Source of the DNA: Rhodanobacteraceae bacterium | Lineage (GTDB): Bacteria > Pseudomonadota > Gammaproteobacteria > Xanthomonadales > SZUA-5 | Reading direction: 5' to 3' | Length of the DNA: 64,000 bases | Assembly: GCA_016717705.1 (NCBI GenBank) | Contig: JADKFD010000002.1 | Coordinates: forward strand, 1-64,000 | In this document: positions 17,987-26,638 of the stretch, one piece after another | Layout of the letters: each line of letters starts with the position of its first letter | Position numbering within the stretch: the first letter of the stretch is position 1 | Translations under genes and position numbers: made by a program | Notes under the pieces: generated by a model | Databases searched by the model: none | Told to the model about the DNA's origin: nothing | Seen by the model: the letters and a program-made list of their open reading frames with translations, nothing else

Positions 17987-18526
17987 ATGCGCTATCGCCG
18001 CGACTATCGAGGCCACTGCTATTTCTTCACGCTGGTCACATTTGACCGCCAGCCGATGCTGCGGGGAACGCAGCAGATCGCTCGATTGCGCTCCGCATTC
18101 CGGGCAGTCCGTGCTATGCATCTCTTTGACGTTCCCGCGATCGTGGTGTTACCGGATCATTTACATTGCATTTGGCAACTTCCGGACGGCGACAGTGACT
18201 TCGCCCTGCGCTGGATGCTGATCAAGCGCAACTTCAGCCTGGCCACCCCGGCAACGGAGGAAGTGGTCAGCCCATCGCGGCGCAGCAAACGCGAACGGGC
18301 AATCTGGCAGCGGCGTTATTGGGAACATCGAATTCGCGATGAAGAAGACTTCGCTCGGCACCTTGACTACATTCACTACAATCCGGTCAAGCATGGACAC
18401 ACGCAGTCGCCATGGGATTGGCCGCATAGCTCGCTGGCGGCGTGTGCCCGGCGTGGATGGTACTTGGAGGATTGGGGAACGAATCCGGATCAGGTGCTGG
18501 TGGCACCGAAGTTGACCGGCGAGTAG
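17987..18526 (+). CDS. rayT: REP-associated tyrosine transposase (RAYT)
   Basis: A 179-residue Y1 (IS200-like, HUH) transposase of the REP-associated type. It begins MRYRRDYRGHCYFFTLVTFDRQPML, carries the metal-binding HUH motif in VVLPDHLHCIWQLP, the RAYT block FALRWMLIKRNFS, and the catalytic tyrosine region DYIHYNPVKHG followed by PWDWPHSSLAA. RAYTs are single-copy, domesticated transposases that nick REP hairpins and are thought to spread them. REPs of one family flank this gene on both sides (17852-17892, 18636-18744), the standard arrangement. Full length and uninterrupted. Immediate neighbours (aceE and a DUF4124 protein) are unrelated. Confidence 0.95.
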   Translation: MRYRRDYRGHCYFFTLVTFDRQPMLRGTQQIARLRSAFRAVRAMHLFDVPAIVVLPDHLHCIWQLPDGDSDFALRWMLIKRNFSLATPATEEVVSPSRRSKRERAIWQRRYWEHRIRDEEDFARHLDYIHYNPVKHGHTQSPWDWPHSSLAACARRGWYLEDWGTNPDQVLVAPKLTGE

Positions 18527-18635
18527 GCCGCTGTTGGTCACGGTTGCGGCATGGCCCAAGCAACGGATGGGCGACTGGCGGTCCGTGCAGATTGTCGTGA
18601 ATCGGCGTTTCCCATCATTGTGGTGTCTGGGAGAA

Positions 18636-18744
18636 CGTAGCTTGGACCGAGGCGCAGCCGTGCCCAACTGGCGAGGACGTTGGGCACGGCTGCGCCTTAG
18701 CCCAACCTACGTAACTACGTAACTGCGCCTTGGCCCAACCTACG
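18636..18744. repeat. REP pair (BIME-like), right of the RAYT gene
   Basis: CGTAGCTTGGACCGAGGCGC-AGCCGTGCCCAAC and, after TGGCGAGGAC, GTTGGGCACGGCT-GCGCCTTAGCCCAACCTACG form a long inverted pair. A third partial unit, CTGCGCCTTGGCCCAACCTACG, follows after a tandem TACGTAACTACGTAAC. This is the REP-spacer-inverted-REP structure expected of RAYT substrates. Confidence 0.85.
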
Positions 18745-18753
18745 GGATCTTGC

Positions 18754-19632
18754 ATGAATACATCGGACCATCTGGCGTGGATCGCCGGGCGCTGGCGCGA
18801 ATGCGGAGAGCTTGCAAGCGTCGCGATCGCGCTGCTCGCGGCGGCCATGGCTTTGCTGCCGGGTCCCGCCGCGCACGCAGCCGCGATGTACAAGTGCACG
18901 ACGGCTGCCGGCGCTCTGATCTATTCCGATCGCCCGTGCGCGAACGATGGGTCGGCATCCGCGGCGGATCATCAGGGCCGATCTGCTGCCGTCGTCGAAC
19001 AAGAGGTCCTGCGCCTCCCGGAAGCGGCCGCGTCCGGCAGCGGTCTGCCAAGCGCACAGAGCATCAGGCGCCGTTGCGAAGCGCCCGTCGGCACATCCCT
19101 GTCGCCGGATGCGGCGATGCGCGATCTGCCGGAGCGGCAACAGCAGGCGTTCGCGGCCACGTTGACCGGGGTCGCCCTGTCCGGCCTGTCGCGTGCGGAC
19201 ATGCAGGCATCGACCTTGCATCTGGATGCTCGGCAAACCCTGGTCTGGTGCCTGCCGAAGGCGGATCAAGGTTTCGCCGCCTGGTTGGTCGAAAGCAATG
19301 GGCGCATCGTTGAATTGCACCGCAGCGGCAAGGTCGAGGCGCACAACGATGCCAATGATCCGATCACGCTGGCCAACCGTTGCTCGGCCGTCGTCACCAC
19401 CTGCTTTGAACCCGGCAAGCCGGGCCACTCGCTCGACCAGTGCTTTGCCTCAGCCGCGACATGTCCGGCGGGTCGGCTCGATCCAGGCGCATCCTGCTGC
19501 CCGCAGACCTGCAAGGACGCCTACCAGCGCAAGCGCGCTGCGGGCGTCGATCCGCTGACGGCGTCGTCGAAGGTGCTGTTTGGCGACGCCGAGCCCGGAT
19601 CGACCTGCACCTTGAGCCGCGATGGCGGCTGA
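18754..19632 (+). CDS. Exported DUF4124-domain protein
   Basis: A 292-residue protein with an N-terminal hydrophobic segment (about residues 21-44, ASVAIALLAAAMALLPGPAAHA), likely a signal peptide with a long n-region. It is followed by a DUF4124 motif (MYKCTTAAGALIYSDRPC), a small beta domain common in periplasmic proteins of this group. The remainder is cysteine-rich toward the C-terminus (CLPKADQGFAAW, CSAVVTTCFEPG, CFASAATCPAG, ASCCPQTCKDAYQRKRAAG), implying several disulfides. Function unknown. ATG 18754 is preferred to 18730 because the upstream residues lie in the REP region. The gap to the vapC gene on the opposite strand is only 16 bp. Confidence 0.8.
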   Translation: MNTSDHLAWIAGRWRECGELASVAIALLAAAMALLPGPAAHAAAMYKCTTAAGALIYSDRPCANDGSASAADHQGRSAAVVEQEVLRLPEAAASGSGLPSAQSIRRRCEAPVGTSLSPDAAMRDLPERQQQAFAATLTGVALSGLSRADMQASTLHLDARQTLVWCLPKADQGFAAWLVESNGRIVELHRSGKVEAHNDANDPITLANRCSAVVTTCFEPGKPGHSLDQCFASAATCPAGRLDPGASCCPQTCKDAYQRKRAAGVDPLTASSKVLFGDAEPGSTCTLSRDGG

Positions 19633-19648
19633 CAGCCAGCACGCCAGG

Positions 19649-20038
19649 TCACGGCTTGAGCAACTGCGCCCCTGAACGTTTTGCGAGCTTGCGGTCAAAG
19701 GTCACGAGTTCGGATCCCGCCGCCAGCGCTTCGGCAGCGATGATGCCGTCGCCGAAATCGGCGCCCTCGCGCAGAGCGTCCAGTCCAGCGGCGAAGGCGC
19801 CCGGATTTTGCAGGCTCACAGCGGCGTGCGAGCTCAGCCGTTCCAGCAACAAGGCGATGTCGCTGCGCGCAATGCCGAAGGCGCGATCCATCACCCACAC
19901 CAACTCGAGCTGTACCGCCTGCGGCACATAGATCGATACCTGTGCTACCAACCAGGACTGAGCCAGTCGCGATTGCGCCATAGCGCCCGGATCGTTGATC
20001 AGCGCGCGGGCCAGTACGTTGGTGTCAGCGGTTTGCAT
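19649..20038 (-). CDS. vapC: PIN-domain toxin (VapC family)
   Basis: A 129-residue PIN-domain ribonuclease toxin. The first acidic residue is in MQTADTNVLARALINDP (D-T-N). The second acidic cluster is ELVWVMDRAF (E, D), and the C-terminal acidic residues are in GADFGDGIIAAEAL and LVTFDRKLAK (D). These form the Mg2+-dependent active site expected to cleave RNA. Its start (ATG 20038) lies inside the last codons of the antitoxin gene, overlapping by 14 bp, so the two are co-translated. The target RNA is unknown. Confidence 0.9.
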   Translation of the reverse strand: MQTADTNVLARALINDPGAMAQSRLAQSWLVAQVSIYVPQAVQLELVWVMDRAFGIARSDIALLLERLSSHAAVSLQNPGAFAAGLDALREGADFGDGIIAAEALAAGSELVTFDRKLAKRSGAQLLKP

Positions 20039-20306
20039 GCTTGGTCGCAAACTTCTCCGCCATTCCTTCCGCGGCTGCGCGATCCATGTCTTCGAGGGAG
20101 ACAGATCGCGCGGCGGTGAACATCCCGCACAGCGACGCCAGACTCACGTCGACCTTTTCAAGCACGATCTGACCGTCCCGCTCGACGAAGCGGACCTTCG
20201 TACCCTCTTCGATCCCGAGCTTCCTGCGAATGGCGATCGGAATGGTGACCTGACCCTTGGCAGATGCCGACTGGATGGGTACGACGTCGGTGCTCATGTA
20301 GGACAT
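20025..20306 (-). CDS. vapB: AbrB/SpoVT-type antitoxin (VapB family)
   Basis: A 93-residue antitoxin. The N-terminal swapped-hairpin AbrB DNA-binding domain reads SASAKGQVTIPIAIRRKLGIEEGTKVRFVERDGQIVLEK (about residues 13-51), which should bind the operon's own promoter. The C-terminal tail (SVSLEDMDRAAAEGMAEKFA) is the segment that usually wraps and inhibits the PIN toxin. ATG 20306 or ATG 20297 are possible starts. It is the first gene of the pair with vapC. Confidence 0.9.
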   Translation of the reverse strand: MSYMSTDVVPIQSASAKGQVTIPIAIRRKLGIEEGTKVRFVERDGQIVLEKVDVSLASLCGMFTAARSVSLEDMDRAAAEGMAEKFATKHANR

Positions 20307-20380
20307 GCCGGTGCTGGTAGGAACATCAGGCGATGGTAGTGCGACACGAGTCAGGAAACAAGCGTCGCTCCAGGGTCGAT

Positions 20381-21718
20381 TCAGCCGTGATGCTCATGGC
20401 CCATCGGCTTCGCCTCGGGCAGCGTCCCCTTGGCAGGCGGCAGCGGCTCGCGCCGCACTGGATCGCCGAATTGCGGATCGCGGCTGATGCGTCGGGCGAC
20501 GGTGCCCGGGGGATGCCGATACCAGCCCGGATCACGGTAGTCGTCGGCGCCGAGGTCATCGCGCACCTTGACCACGCTGAACATGCCGCCCATTTCCAGT
20601 TTTCCGAACGGGCCCTTGCCCATCATCATCGGCAGCGTGTTTTCCGGGCCGGGCATATGGCCCATGTCGGTGTGCACCTGGTGTTCGGCCATGCCGGTCT
20701 CGCCCATCGCCATGTAGCCGGGCAGGAGCTTGCGGATTTCGGCTTCGACGCCGGACTGATCCACACCCAGCGTGTTCGGCACTTCGTGCCCCATCGCGTT
20801 CATCGTGTGATGCGACTTGTGGCAGTGGAAGGCCCAGTCGCCGGGCTCGGCGATGAACTCGAGATCGCGGGTCTGGCCGACACCGACGATTTCGGTGACC
20901 TCGGTGCGCCACAGCGCGCGCGGCCAGCGGCCGCCGTCGCCGCCGGTGACCCAGAAGCGCGGGCCGTGCATGTGGATCGGGTGTTCGTGCATCGACAGGT
21001 TGCCGACGCGGATGCGCACGCGCTCGCCGCTCCGCGCCACCAGCGGCTCGATCGCCGGGAACACGCGCGAGTTGAAGGTCCACAGGTCGAAGTCGGTCAT
21101 CACCGACGGATCGGGCCGCCAGGTGCCCGGATGCAGCGCCCAGTTGTGCAGCAGGATCGCGTAGTCGCGGTCGATCCGCTCGGGTTCCGGCTCGCGCGGG
21201 TGGATGATGAACAAACCCATCATGCCGACCGCCATCTGCACCATTTCGTCGGCATGCGGGTGGTACATGTGGGTGCCGTGCTGCTGCAGGGTGAACTCGT
21301 ATTCGTAGGTTTCACCCGGCAGGATCTGCGGCTGGGTCAGGCCGCCGACGCCGTCCATCCCGGACGGCAGATTGATGCCATGCCAGTGGATGGTGGTGTG
21401 CTCGGGCAGGCGATTGGTCACGTAGATGCGCACGCGATCGCCCTCGAAGACCTCGATGGTCGGCCCCGGCGTGCTGCCGTTGTAGCCCCAGCACTTCGCC
21501 CGCGTGCCCGGCGCGAACTCGTGCTCGATCTCCTCGGCAACCAGGTGGAACACCTTGACGCCATCGACCAGGCGGTGCGGCATGGTCCAGCCATTCGGCG
21601 TGCGTACCTTCGGATGCTTGCGCTCGCCGGTAGCCGCGTTCTGCGACAACGCCGCGGCGGGCAAGGCCGCTGCCAGCGTCGCAGCACCGGTGTTGAGGAA
21701 GAAGTGTCGGCGGTTCAT
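20381..21718 (-). CDS. Tat-exported multicopper oxidase, copper resistance
   Basis: A 445-residue multicopper oxidase of the copper-tolerance type, likely oxidising Cu(I) in the periplasm. It has a Tat signal (MNRRHFFLNTGAATLAAALPAAALS). All four copper-ligand motifs are visible: TIHWHGINLPSG, GTHMYHPHADEM, HEHPIHMHG, and WAFHCHKSHHTMNAMG (type 1 site with axial Met). A Met/His-rich stretch (HQVHTDMGHMPGPENTLPMMMG) after the type 1 site probably binds copper. Its ATG overlaps the stop of the outer-membrane efflux gene (ATGA, 21715-21718), so the two are translationally coupled in the copper island. The C-terminal HEHHG also resembles a metal-binding end. Confidence 0.93.
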   Translation of the reverse strand: MNRRHFFLNTGAATLAAALPAAALSQNAATGERKHPKVRTPNGWTMPHRLVDGVKVFHLVAEEIEHEFAPGTRAKCWGYNGSTPGPTIEVFEGDRVRIYVTNRLPEHTTIHWHGINLPSGMDGVGGLTQPQILPGETYEYEFTLQQHGTHMYHPHADEMVQMAVGMMGLFIIHPREPEPERIDRDYAILLHNWALHPGTWRPDPSVMTDFDLWTFNSRVFPAIEPLVARSGERVRIRVGNLSMHEHPIHMHGPRFWVTGGDGGRWPRALWRTEVTEIVGVGQTRDLEFIAEPGDWAFHCHKSHHTMNAMGHEVPNTLGVDQSGVEAEIRKLLPGYMAMGETGMAEHQVHTDMGHMPGPENTLPMMMGKGPFGKLEMGGMFSVVKVRDDLGADDYRDPGWYRHPPGTVARRISRDPQFGDPVRREPLPPAKGTLPEAKPMGHEHHG

Positions 21719-23252
21719 GGGGGCGGGGAGGGGTCGCGGTAAGTGAGTGAAGTAGTGGTGGTGAAAGCAGCCGGCGTCAATTGAGCCGCGCGCCAAATTG
21801 GTGACGTTTCACGTTGCCCCTTGGCGCCATGATGCTCGTGCCCCCGGAGTCCGGTGCGCGGCAAGACAGCTTCCACCCCGATGGTCGGTTCGAAGTTCTC
21901 GTCGTCATCGGGCAGCGGACCGCCGACGGCGCGACGCAGTTCGACACGGGCGATCCAGTAGTCGCGCACCACTTCGATGTACTCCTGGTAGGCGGCGTAC
22001 TGCTCCTGCTTGACGCGCAGCAGTTCGAAAGCACCCTCGAACATGAAGTTGACCTCGCGCTGGGTGCCGTCGACGATGGCCTCGCGCTGCGGCAGCAGCA
22101 GGGTGCGGTAGTCCTGCGCAATCTGGCGCTCGACCTCGACCCGCTCGACCGCCAGCGCGATCTGGTTGTCGATCGCCAGCCTGAGCTCGGCGAGGCGCGC
22201 ATCGGCGCCTGCCAGTTCGCCTTCAGCACGCGCGATGGCCGCCTGGCCCTGTTGGAAGATCGGCAGCTCGATGCTCGCTTCCACGCCGCGCACGCGCACG
22301 TCGCCGCCTTCGGTCTCACGTTCGACGCCAAGCTCCAGCGCGCCCAGCCAGCGCCAGTTGCGGGCCAGGTTCAGCGCATCGGCGCGCAGCTCACGTTCGC
22401 GGATCGCAGCCGCCAGGTCCAGACGCTCCTGCGCCGCGCGGGCGATCAGCCGCGCCTCGATATAGCGGCCCGGCGGCGGTGCCGGCAGCGACGCCGGCAG
22501 CTTCAGGGGAACACTGCTGCGCACGCCGAGCAGCGTCGCCAGTTGCGCGCGCGCGCTGCGCGCTTGCGCAGCTGCGCGGCTCGATTCGATGGCTGCGCTG
22601 CTGGCGGCAGCCTGTTCCAGTGCCAGCTCCAGCCGCGGCAGGTTGCCGGCATCGTGAAAGCGCCCGGCGAGCGCGGCCGACAGCCCGGCAGCCTTGGCGA
22701 CCACGGCACGCATGGCGGCCACCTGCTCAGCCGCCAGCGCCTCGAACCAGGCCACCTCGACGTCGGCAGCCAGGTCGATGACGGCGGCGGCAATGGACAG
22801 CTGCACGCGTGCGTACTCGACTTGCGAGATGCGCTTGCGCGCCCCCAGCAGCAGCGCGGCGGCGAACTCCTGCGACAACGATTGCGTGTAGACATGACTC
22901 TCGCCCTCGTCCTCACGCAGCCAGCCGAAGCGCGGATTGGGCAGCCGGCTGGCGTCGATCAGATCACCCCGCGCCACGCCCAGTTGCGCGTACTCGGCAA
23001 GCATCCGGGGATTGTTCAGCAGGGCCACGCCGACCGCGCGCTCGAGGGTGAGCGGCTGCGCCAGCAAGGCGTCGACGCGGGCCGCCACGGCGGCGCCATC
23101 GCGCTCGCCGGCGGCCGGCTCGATGCCGGGGCGCAGCTGCGTCGCGACCAGCGCGTCGACCGCATCGACGCCCGCCTGCTGGTCGGCGTCGCGCAGCCGG
23201 CGAGCACGGCAGCCACACGACGCGGCGGATGCCCGCAGCATCGGCGCAGCAC
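21715..23252 (-). CDS. TolC/CusC-like outer-membrane efflux lipoprotein, frameshifted N-terminus
   Basis: An outer-membrane efflux protein of the TolC family. The body is LTLERAVGVALLNNPRMLAEYAQLGVARGDLIDASRLPNPRFGW through two long helical-hairpin repeats to YQEYIEVVRDYWIARVELRRAVGG, the classical end. A likely lipobox, AAVLAGCATPTS, lies at about 23185-23215 but in another frame from the body (which reads AGVDAVDALVATQL), so an indel at about 23170-23190 is inferred. The start is uncertain: GTG 23252 would serve the lipobox frame. The C-terminus (TGLRGHEHHGAKGQ) is histidine-rich, as in the downstream oxidase. In copper islands such proteins export Cu(I) with RND or by themselves. No RND pump or adaptor gene is present in the window. 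Confidence 0.82.
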
Positions 23253-23358
23253 GCCGGCTGCAGTGAGACGCGTCGTGCGGCGCCAGGACGCTGCTGCGAT
23301 TATGCAGCGCAGCAGGTCGCCGGCGAGGCGCGCCGCTGATGAAGGCAGGCGACACGGC

Positions 23359-23470
23359 TCGCTGTAGAGGCGGTAGTTGGCGAAGGTGCTCGCCGCCGGG
23401 ATCAGGCCATGCTCGTAGTGGGATCATCTTGGCCGAGACCCCAGGCGGCGGAGGCCTCGCCGATGGTCAA
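23359..23470 (-). pseudogene. cueR: cueR (MerR-family) N-terminal remnant
   Basis: Reading across frames, the DNA encodes LTIGEASAA, then VSAKMI, HYEHGLIP and FANYRLYSE. This is the winged helix-turn-helix start of CueR/MerR regulators (IGEAA--SGVSAKMIR-YE--GLIP---R----YR-Y). Several 1-2 bp deletions separate the pieces, and similarity stops at about 23359, leaving only ~40 of the usual ~130 residues. It immediately follows copA, overlapping its 3' end. The upstream promoters at 25847-25954 are CueR-type, so a functional CueR must exist elsewhere or this copy has been damaged by assembly errors. Confidence 0.6.
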
Positions 23471-25817
23471 CCCTGCATGCTTGCCCCGAGCTCGTCCTGG
23501 GCACCGCGGCCACGCCCGCGGTCGCCAGCGCCGCAGCAGCAAGGTGTTGCGACCACGCTGACGCTGGAGAAGGCCATCGCGGCGCCGGCGATCACCGGGT
23601 TCAGCAGGCCGGCGGCGGCCAGCGGGATGCCGATCAGGTTGTAGATGAAGGCCCAGAACAGGTTTTGCTGGATCTTCCGGGTGGCGCGTCGCGAAATGTC
23701 GATGGCATCGGCGATCAGGCGCGGGTCGGAACGCATCAGGGTGACGCCGGCGGCATGCATGGCGACGTCGGTGCCGCTGCCCATCGCGAATCCGACCGTG
23801 GCCGCGGCCAGCGCCGGCGCATCGTTGACGCCGTCGCCGACCATCGCGGTCGGACCGGCAGCAACCAGCTCACGGACGACCGACGCTTTCTGTTCCGGCA
23901 GCACTTCGGCATGCACGTCACCGGCCTCGATGCCCACCAGCTGCGCCAGATGGGCCGCAGCCGCCTGGTGGTCGCCGGAGATCAGCACGCTGCGAATGCC
24001 GAGGGCCTTGAGTGCTTGCACCGCTGCGGCCGCTTCAGGCCGCGGTTGATCGCCAAAGGCCAGCAGCGCAAGGACGCTGACGCAACCATCATCCCCGACG
24101 GCGAGCCACGACAGGCTGTGGCCGGCCTGCTGGTGGCGGGCGACAGCATCCGCCAGCGGCAGCTCGGCGACTCCCGATTCCTGCATCCAGCGGCTGCTGC
24201 CGAGTCGCCAGCGCTCGCCATCGATGTTGCCCTCGATGCCGCGACCAGCGACTGCACGCAGGGACTGCGCGGTCGGCCAATCCAGGCCGCGGGTGCGCGC
24301 CAACGCGAGAACCGCCTTCGCCAGTGGATGCTCACTGCCGGATTGCAGCGCCGCCGCGATGGCGAGCGCGTGGTCGGGGTCAACTGCGGCGGCGCCAGCG
24401 CGCGGCACGCCCGACGCATCGGCCGGGCTCGCGGATGCAGCGCCACCGTCCCGGTGGCCGCCTCTGCCGTCATCAATCACAACGACGTCCAACAACGCCG
24501 GCAACCCCAGCGTCAGCGTTCCGGTCTTGTCGAAGGCCACCGTTCGCAGGCCCAGCGCGCTTTCCAGCGCCTGCGCGTCCTTGATCAGGATGCCCGCGCG
24601 CGCGGCCATGCCGGTGCCGGCCATGATCGCGGTCGGCGTGGCCAGGCCGAGCGCGCAGGGGCAGGCAATCACCAGCACCGCGACCGCGTTCAGCAGTGCC
24701 CGATCCCAGTCGCCATGCCCGAAGCCCCAGCCGAGCAGTGTCAGCAGCGCCAGCACGATCACCACCGGTACAAACACCGCGCTGACGCGGTCGACCACGC
24801 GCTGGATCGGCGCCTTGTGTGCCTGCGCGTCCTCGACCAGACGGATGATCCGCGCCAGCGCGGTCTCGGCGCCGATCGCACGCGTGCCGAGCAGCAGCAC
24901 GCCTTCGCCGTTGACCGCACCGCCGGTCACCAGATCGCCCGGTTCCTTGCTCACCGGAAAGGACTCGCCGGTCAGCAGCGATTCGTCGACGTGGCTCAAG
25001 CCCTGCAGCACCCGGGCATCGACCGGAATACGCTCACCAGGCAGCACGCGCACGCTGTCGCCCAGGCGCACCGCGGCAATCGGCACCTCGCTTTCAACGC
25101 CGTCGCGAATGACTCGGGCGGTTGCCGGGCGCAGCGCCTGCAAGGCCCGGATCGCATCGGTGGTCTGCCGGCGAGCGCGGCCTTCCAGCCACTTGCCGAG
25201 CAGGACCAGCGTGATCACCACCGCCGAGGCCTCGAAATACAGCGGCGCCGTGATGTGCGCCGTTGCCGCCTGCAACAGGTGGAAGACACTGAGCCCATAA
25301 CCGGCCGAGGACCGATCGCCACCAGCAGATCCATATTGCCGCTGCGCGCCTTCACTGCCCCCCAGGCAGCGCGATAGAAGCGCGCGCCCAACCAGAACTG
25401 CACCGGCGTCGCCAGCAGCACCTGCAGCCATCCCGGCAGCATCCAGTGCACGCCAAAGGGCAGGGCCAGCATGGGCACTACCAGCGGCAGGCTGAGCAGC
25501 ACGGCGATGATCAGGTGCTGCTGCTCGCGCTGCAGCGCCAGTTCCTGCGCGGTCGGACCGGTGGCCGCCTCGGGCTCCTCAGAGGGCCAGTTGGCTTCAT
25601 AGCCGGCCCCGACGACCGCAGCCGCCAAGAGCTCCCGCGTCATCGCCGCGGCCGTGCGGACCCGCGCCGACTCGGTGGCCAGATTGACGCTGGCGTCGAC
25701 CACCCCCGGGACCTTTTTCAGCGCGCGCTCCACCCGCGCCACACACGACGCGCAGGTCATGCCGCCGATGCCGATCTGCCATTCCTGGCCGGCGTTGGGC
25801 TTGGTTTCGGTTTCCAT
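23402..25817 (-). CDS. copA: Copper-exporting P1B-type ATPase, two frameshifts
   Basis: Cu(I)-exporting P-type ATPase (about 804 residues after correction). N-terminal heavy-metal domain GMTCASCVARVERAL at about residues 19-33; the A-domain TGESFPVSKEPGD; the membrane copper site CPCAL; phosphorylation site DKTGTLT; the hinge region MVGDGVNDAPALAAA. Two single-base deletions are inferred. At about 25306, AIG is separated from TSAGYGLSVFHLLQA. Near 23555, SVSVV is separated from NTLLLRRWRPRAW. The 2,416-bp span fits exactly two lost bases. The C-terminal tail beyond the last membrane helix runs into the cueR remnant. It is transcribed from a CueR-type promoter, divergent from copZ. Confidence 0.94.
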
Positions 25818-25846
25818 CGATTGTCTCCACCACCACGATGGGCCGC

Positions 25847-25877
25847 AGCTTCGAGCTTAGCATCGTGGCAAGGTCAA
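25847..25877 (-). promoter_or_regulatory. MerR/CueR-type promoter for copA
   Basis: On the minus strand: -35 TTGACC (25872-25877), a 19-bp spacer containing the imperfect dyad CTTGCCA-CGA-TGCTAAG, and a weak -10 GAAGCT (25847-25852). Overlong (19-bp) spacers with CCTTGCC-type dyads are the hallmark of CueR-family promoters that need DNA distortion for activity. Its position 30 bp upstream of copA fits. Confidence 0.65.
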
Positions 25878-25923
25878 GCCCCGATTGCGCTCCATCGGCG
25901 AGAATCGCGGGAACGAGCTGTGC

Positions 25924-25954
25924 TTGACCTTGCCACGGTGGCAAGGCGCACGCT
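25924..25954 (+). promoter_or_regulatory. MerR/CueR-type promoter for copZ
   Basis: -35 TTGACC (25924-25929), a 19-bp spacer and -10 CACGCT (25949-25954). The dyad CCTTGCCAC-G-GTGGCAAGG at 25928-25946 is a perfect 9+1+9 palindrome, the best CueR-type operator in the window. It drives the CopZ-like gene starting at 25998. Confidence 0.75.
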
Positions 25955-25997
25955 GACCCGGCGCGGCCATCGGGGCCGCATACCCAGGAGCATCGCC

Positions 25998-26198
25998 ATG
26001 CAATTCCAAGTCGACAAACTGAGCTGTCAGCACTGCGTAAGGGCGGTCACCGAGGCGATCAAGGCCAGCGATACCCAGGCAGCTGTCAGCGTGGATCTGG
26101 CGCTGAAGCAAGTTACCGTCAGTAGCACACTGCCGGCCGAGCGCGTGATCGATGCGATGGCAGAAGAGGGCTATCCGGCACGTTTGCTGGTGCGCTGA
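25998..26198 (+). CDS. copZ: CopZ-like heavy-metal-binding chaperone
   Basis: A 66-residue single HMA domain. The copper-binding loop is LSCQHCVRAVTEAI (CxxC), followed by the beta-alpha-beta-beta-alpha-beta pattern ending EEGYPARLLVR. Such proteins carry Cu(I) in the cytoplasm and pass it to CopA. ATG 25998 is preceded by CAGGAG. It is transcribed from a CueR-type promoter with a perfect dyad, divergent from copA, so copper induction is expected. Confidence 0.9.
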   Translation: MQFQVDKLSCQHCVRAVTEAIKASDTQAAVSVDLALKQVTVSSTLPAERVIDAMAEEGYPARLLVR

Positions 26199-26208
26199 TC
26201 GCAGCGAC

Positions 26209-26562
26209 TCACACCAGCACCTGCCGCGTGCGCGCCAGGAATTCGTGGATCTGCCGCTCGGTGCGCGGGTCGATCATGTAGACCGGCCGGGCGCCGTTGG
26301 GGCACGGCAGGCTCGGCGTGGTGCCGAACAAGCGGCAGATCAGCGGACGCTCGGCGTAAACCTCGCAGCCGTGTGCGCCCAGGTGCGGGCAGCTCAGCTC
26401 CGCCAGGGCACGATCGTGCTCGGCCTCCGACTTGACGGGCAATCGAGCCATTTCCTCCGACGATGCGGTGACCGGCCCGCAGCAGTCGTGGCAGCCGACG
26501 ATGCAGACAAAGCTCGGGATACGCCGGCGCAATTCATCGATGGTACGGTCGTTGCGGGTCAT
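26209..26562 (-). CDS. YkgJ-family cysteine cluster protein
   Basis: A 117-residue protein of the YkgJ type, with the cysteine pattern typical of a zinc/iron cluster: FVCIVGCHDCCGPV, SCPHLGAHGCEVYAERPLICRLFG and a further SLPCPNG. Family members are annotated as possible Fe-S or metal-binding proteins; the biochemical role is unknown. It converges on copZ (10 bp apart) and is 77 bp downstream of the MFS gene on the same strand. ATG 26562. Confidence 0.87.
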   Translation of the reverse strand: MTRNDRTIDELRRRIPSFVCIVGCHDCCGPVTASSEEMARLPVKSEAEHDRALAELSCPHLGAHGCEVYAERPLICRLFGTTPSLPCPNGARPVYMIDPRTERQIHEFLARTRQVLV

Positions 26563-26638
26563 GGGATCACCTGCGGCACTGTTTCAAGCCACGAGCTTAG
26601 ACCATCGCAGACAGCGACCACTTGTCGAAAGGTCGAAT

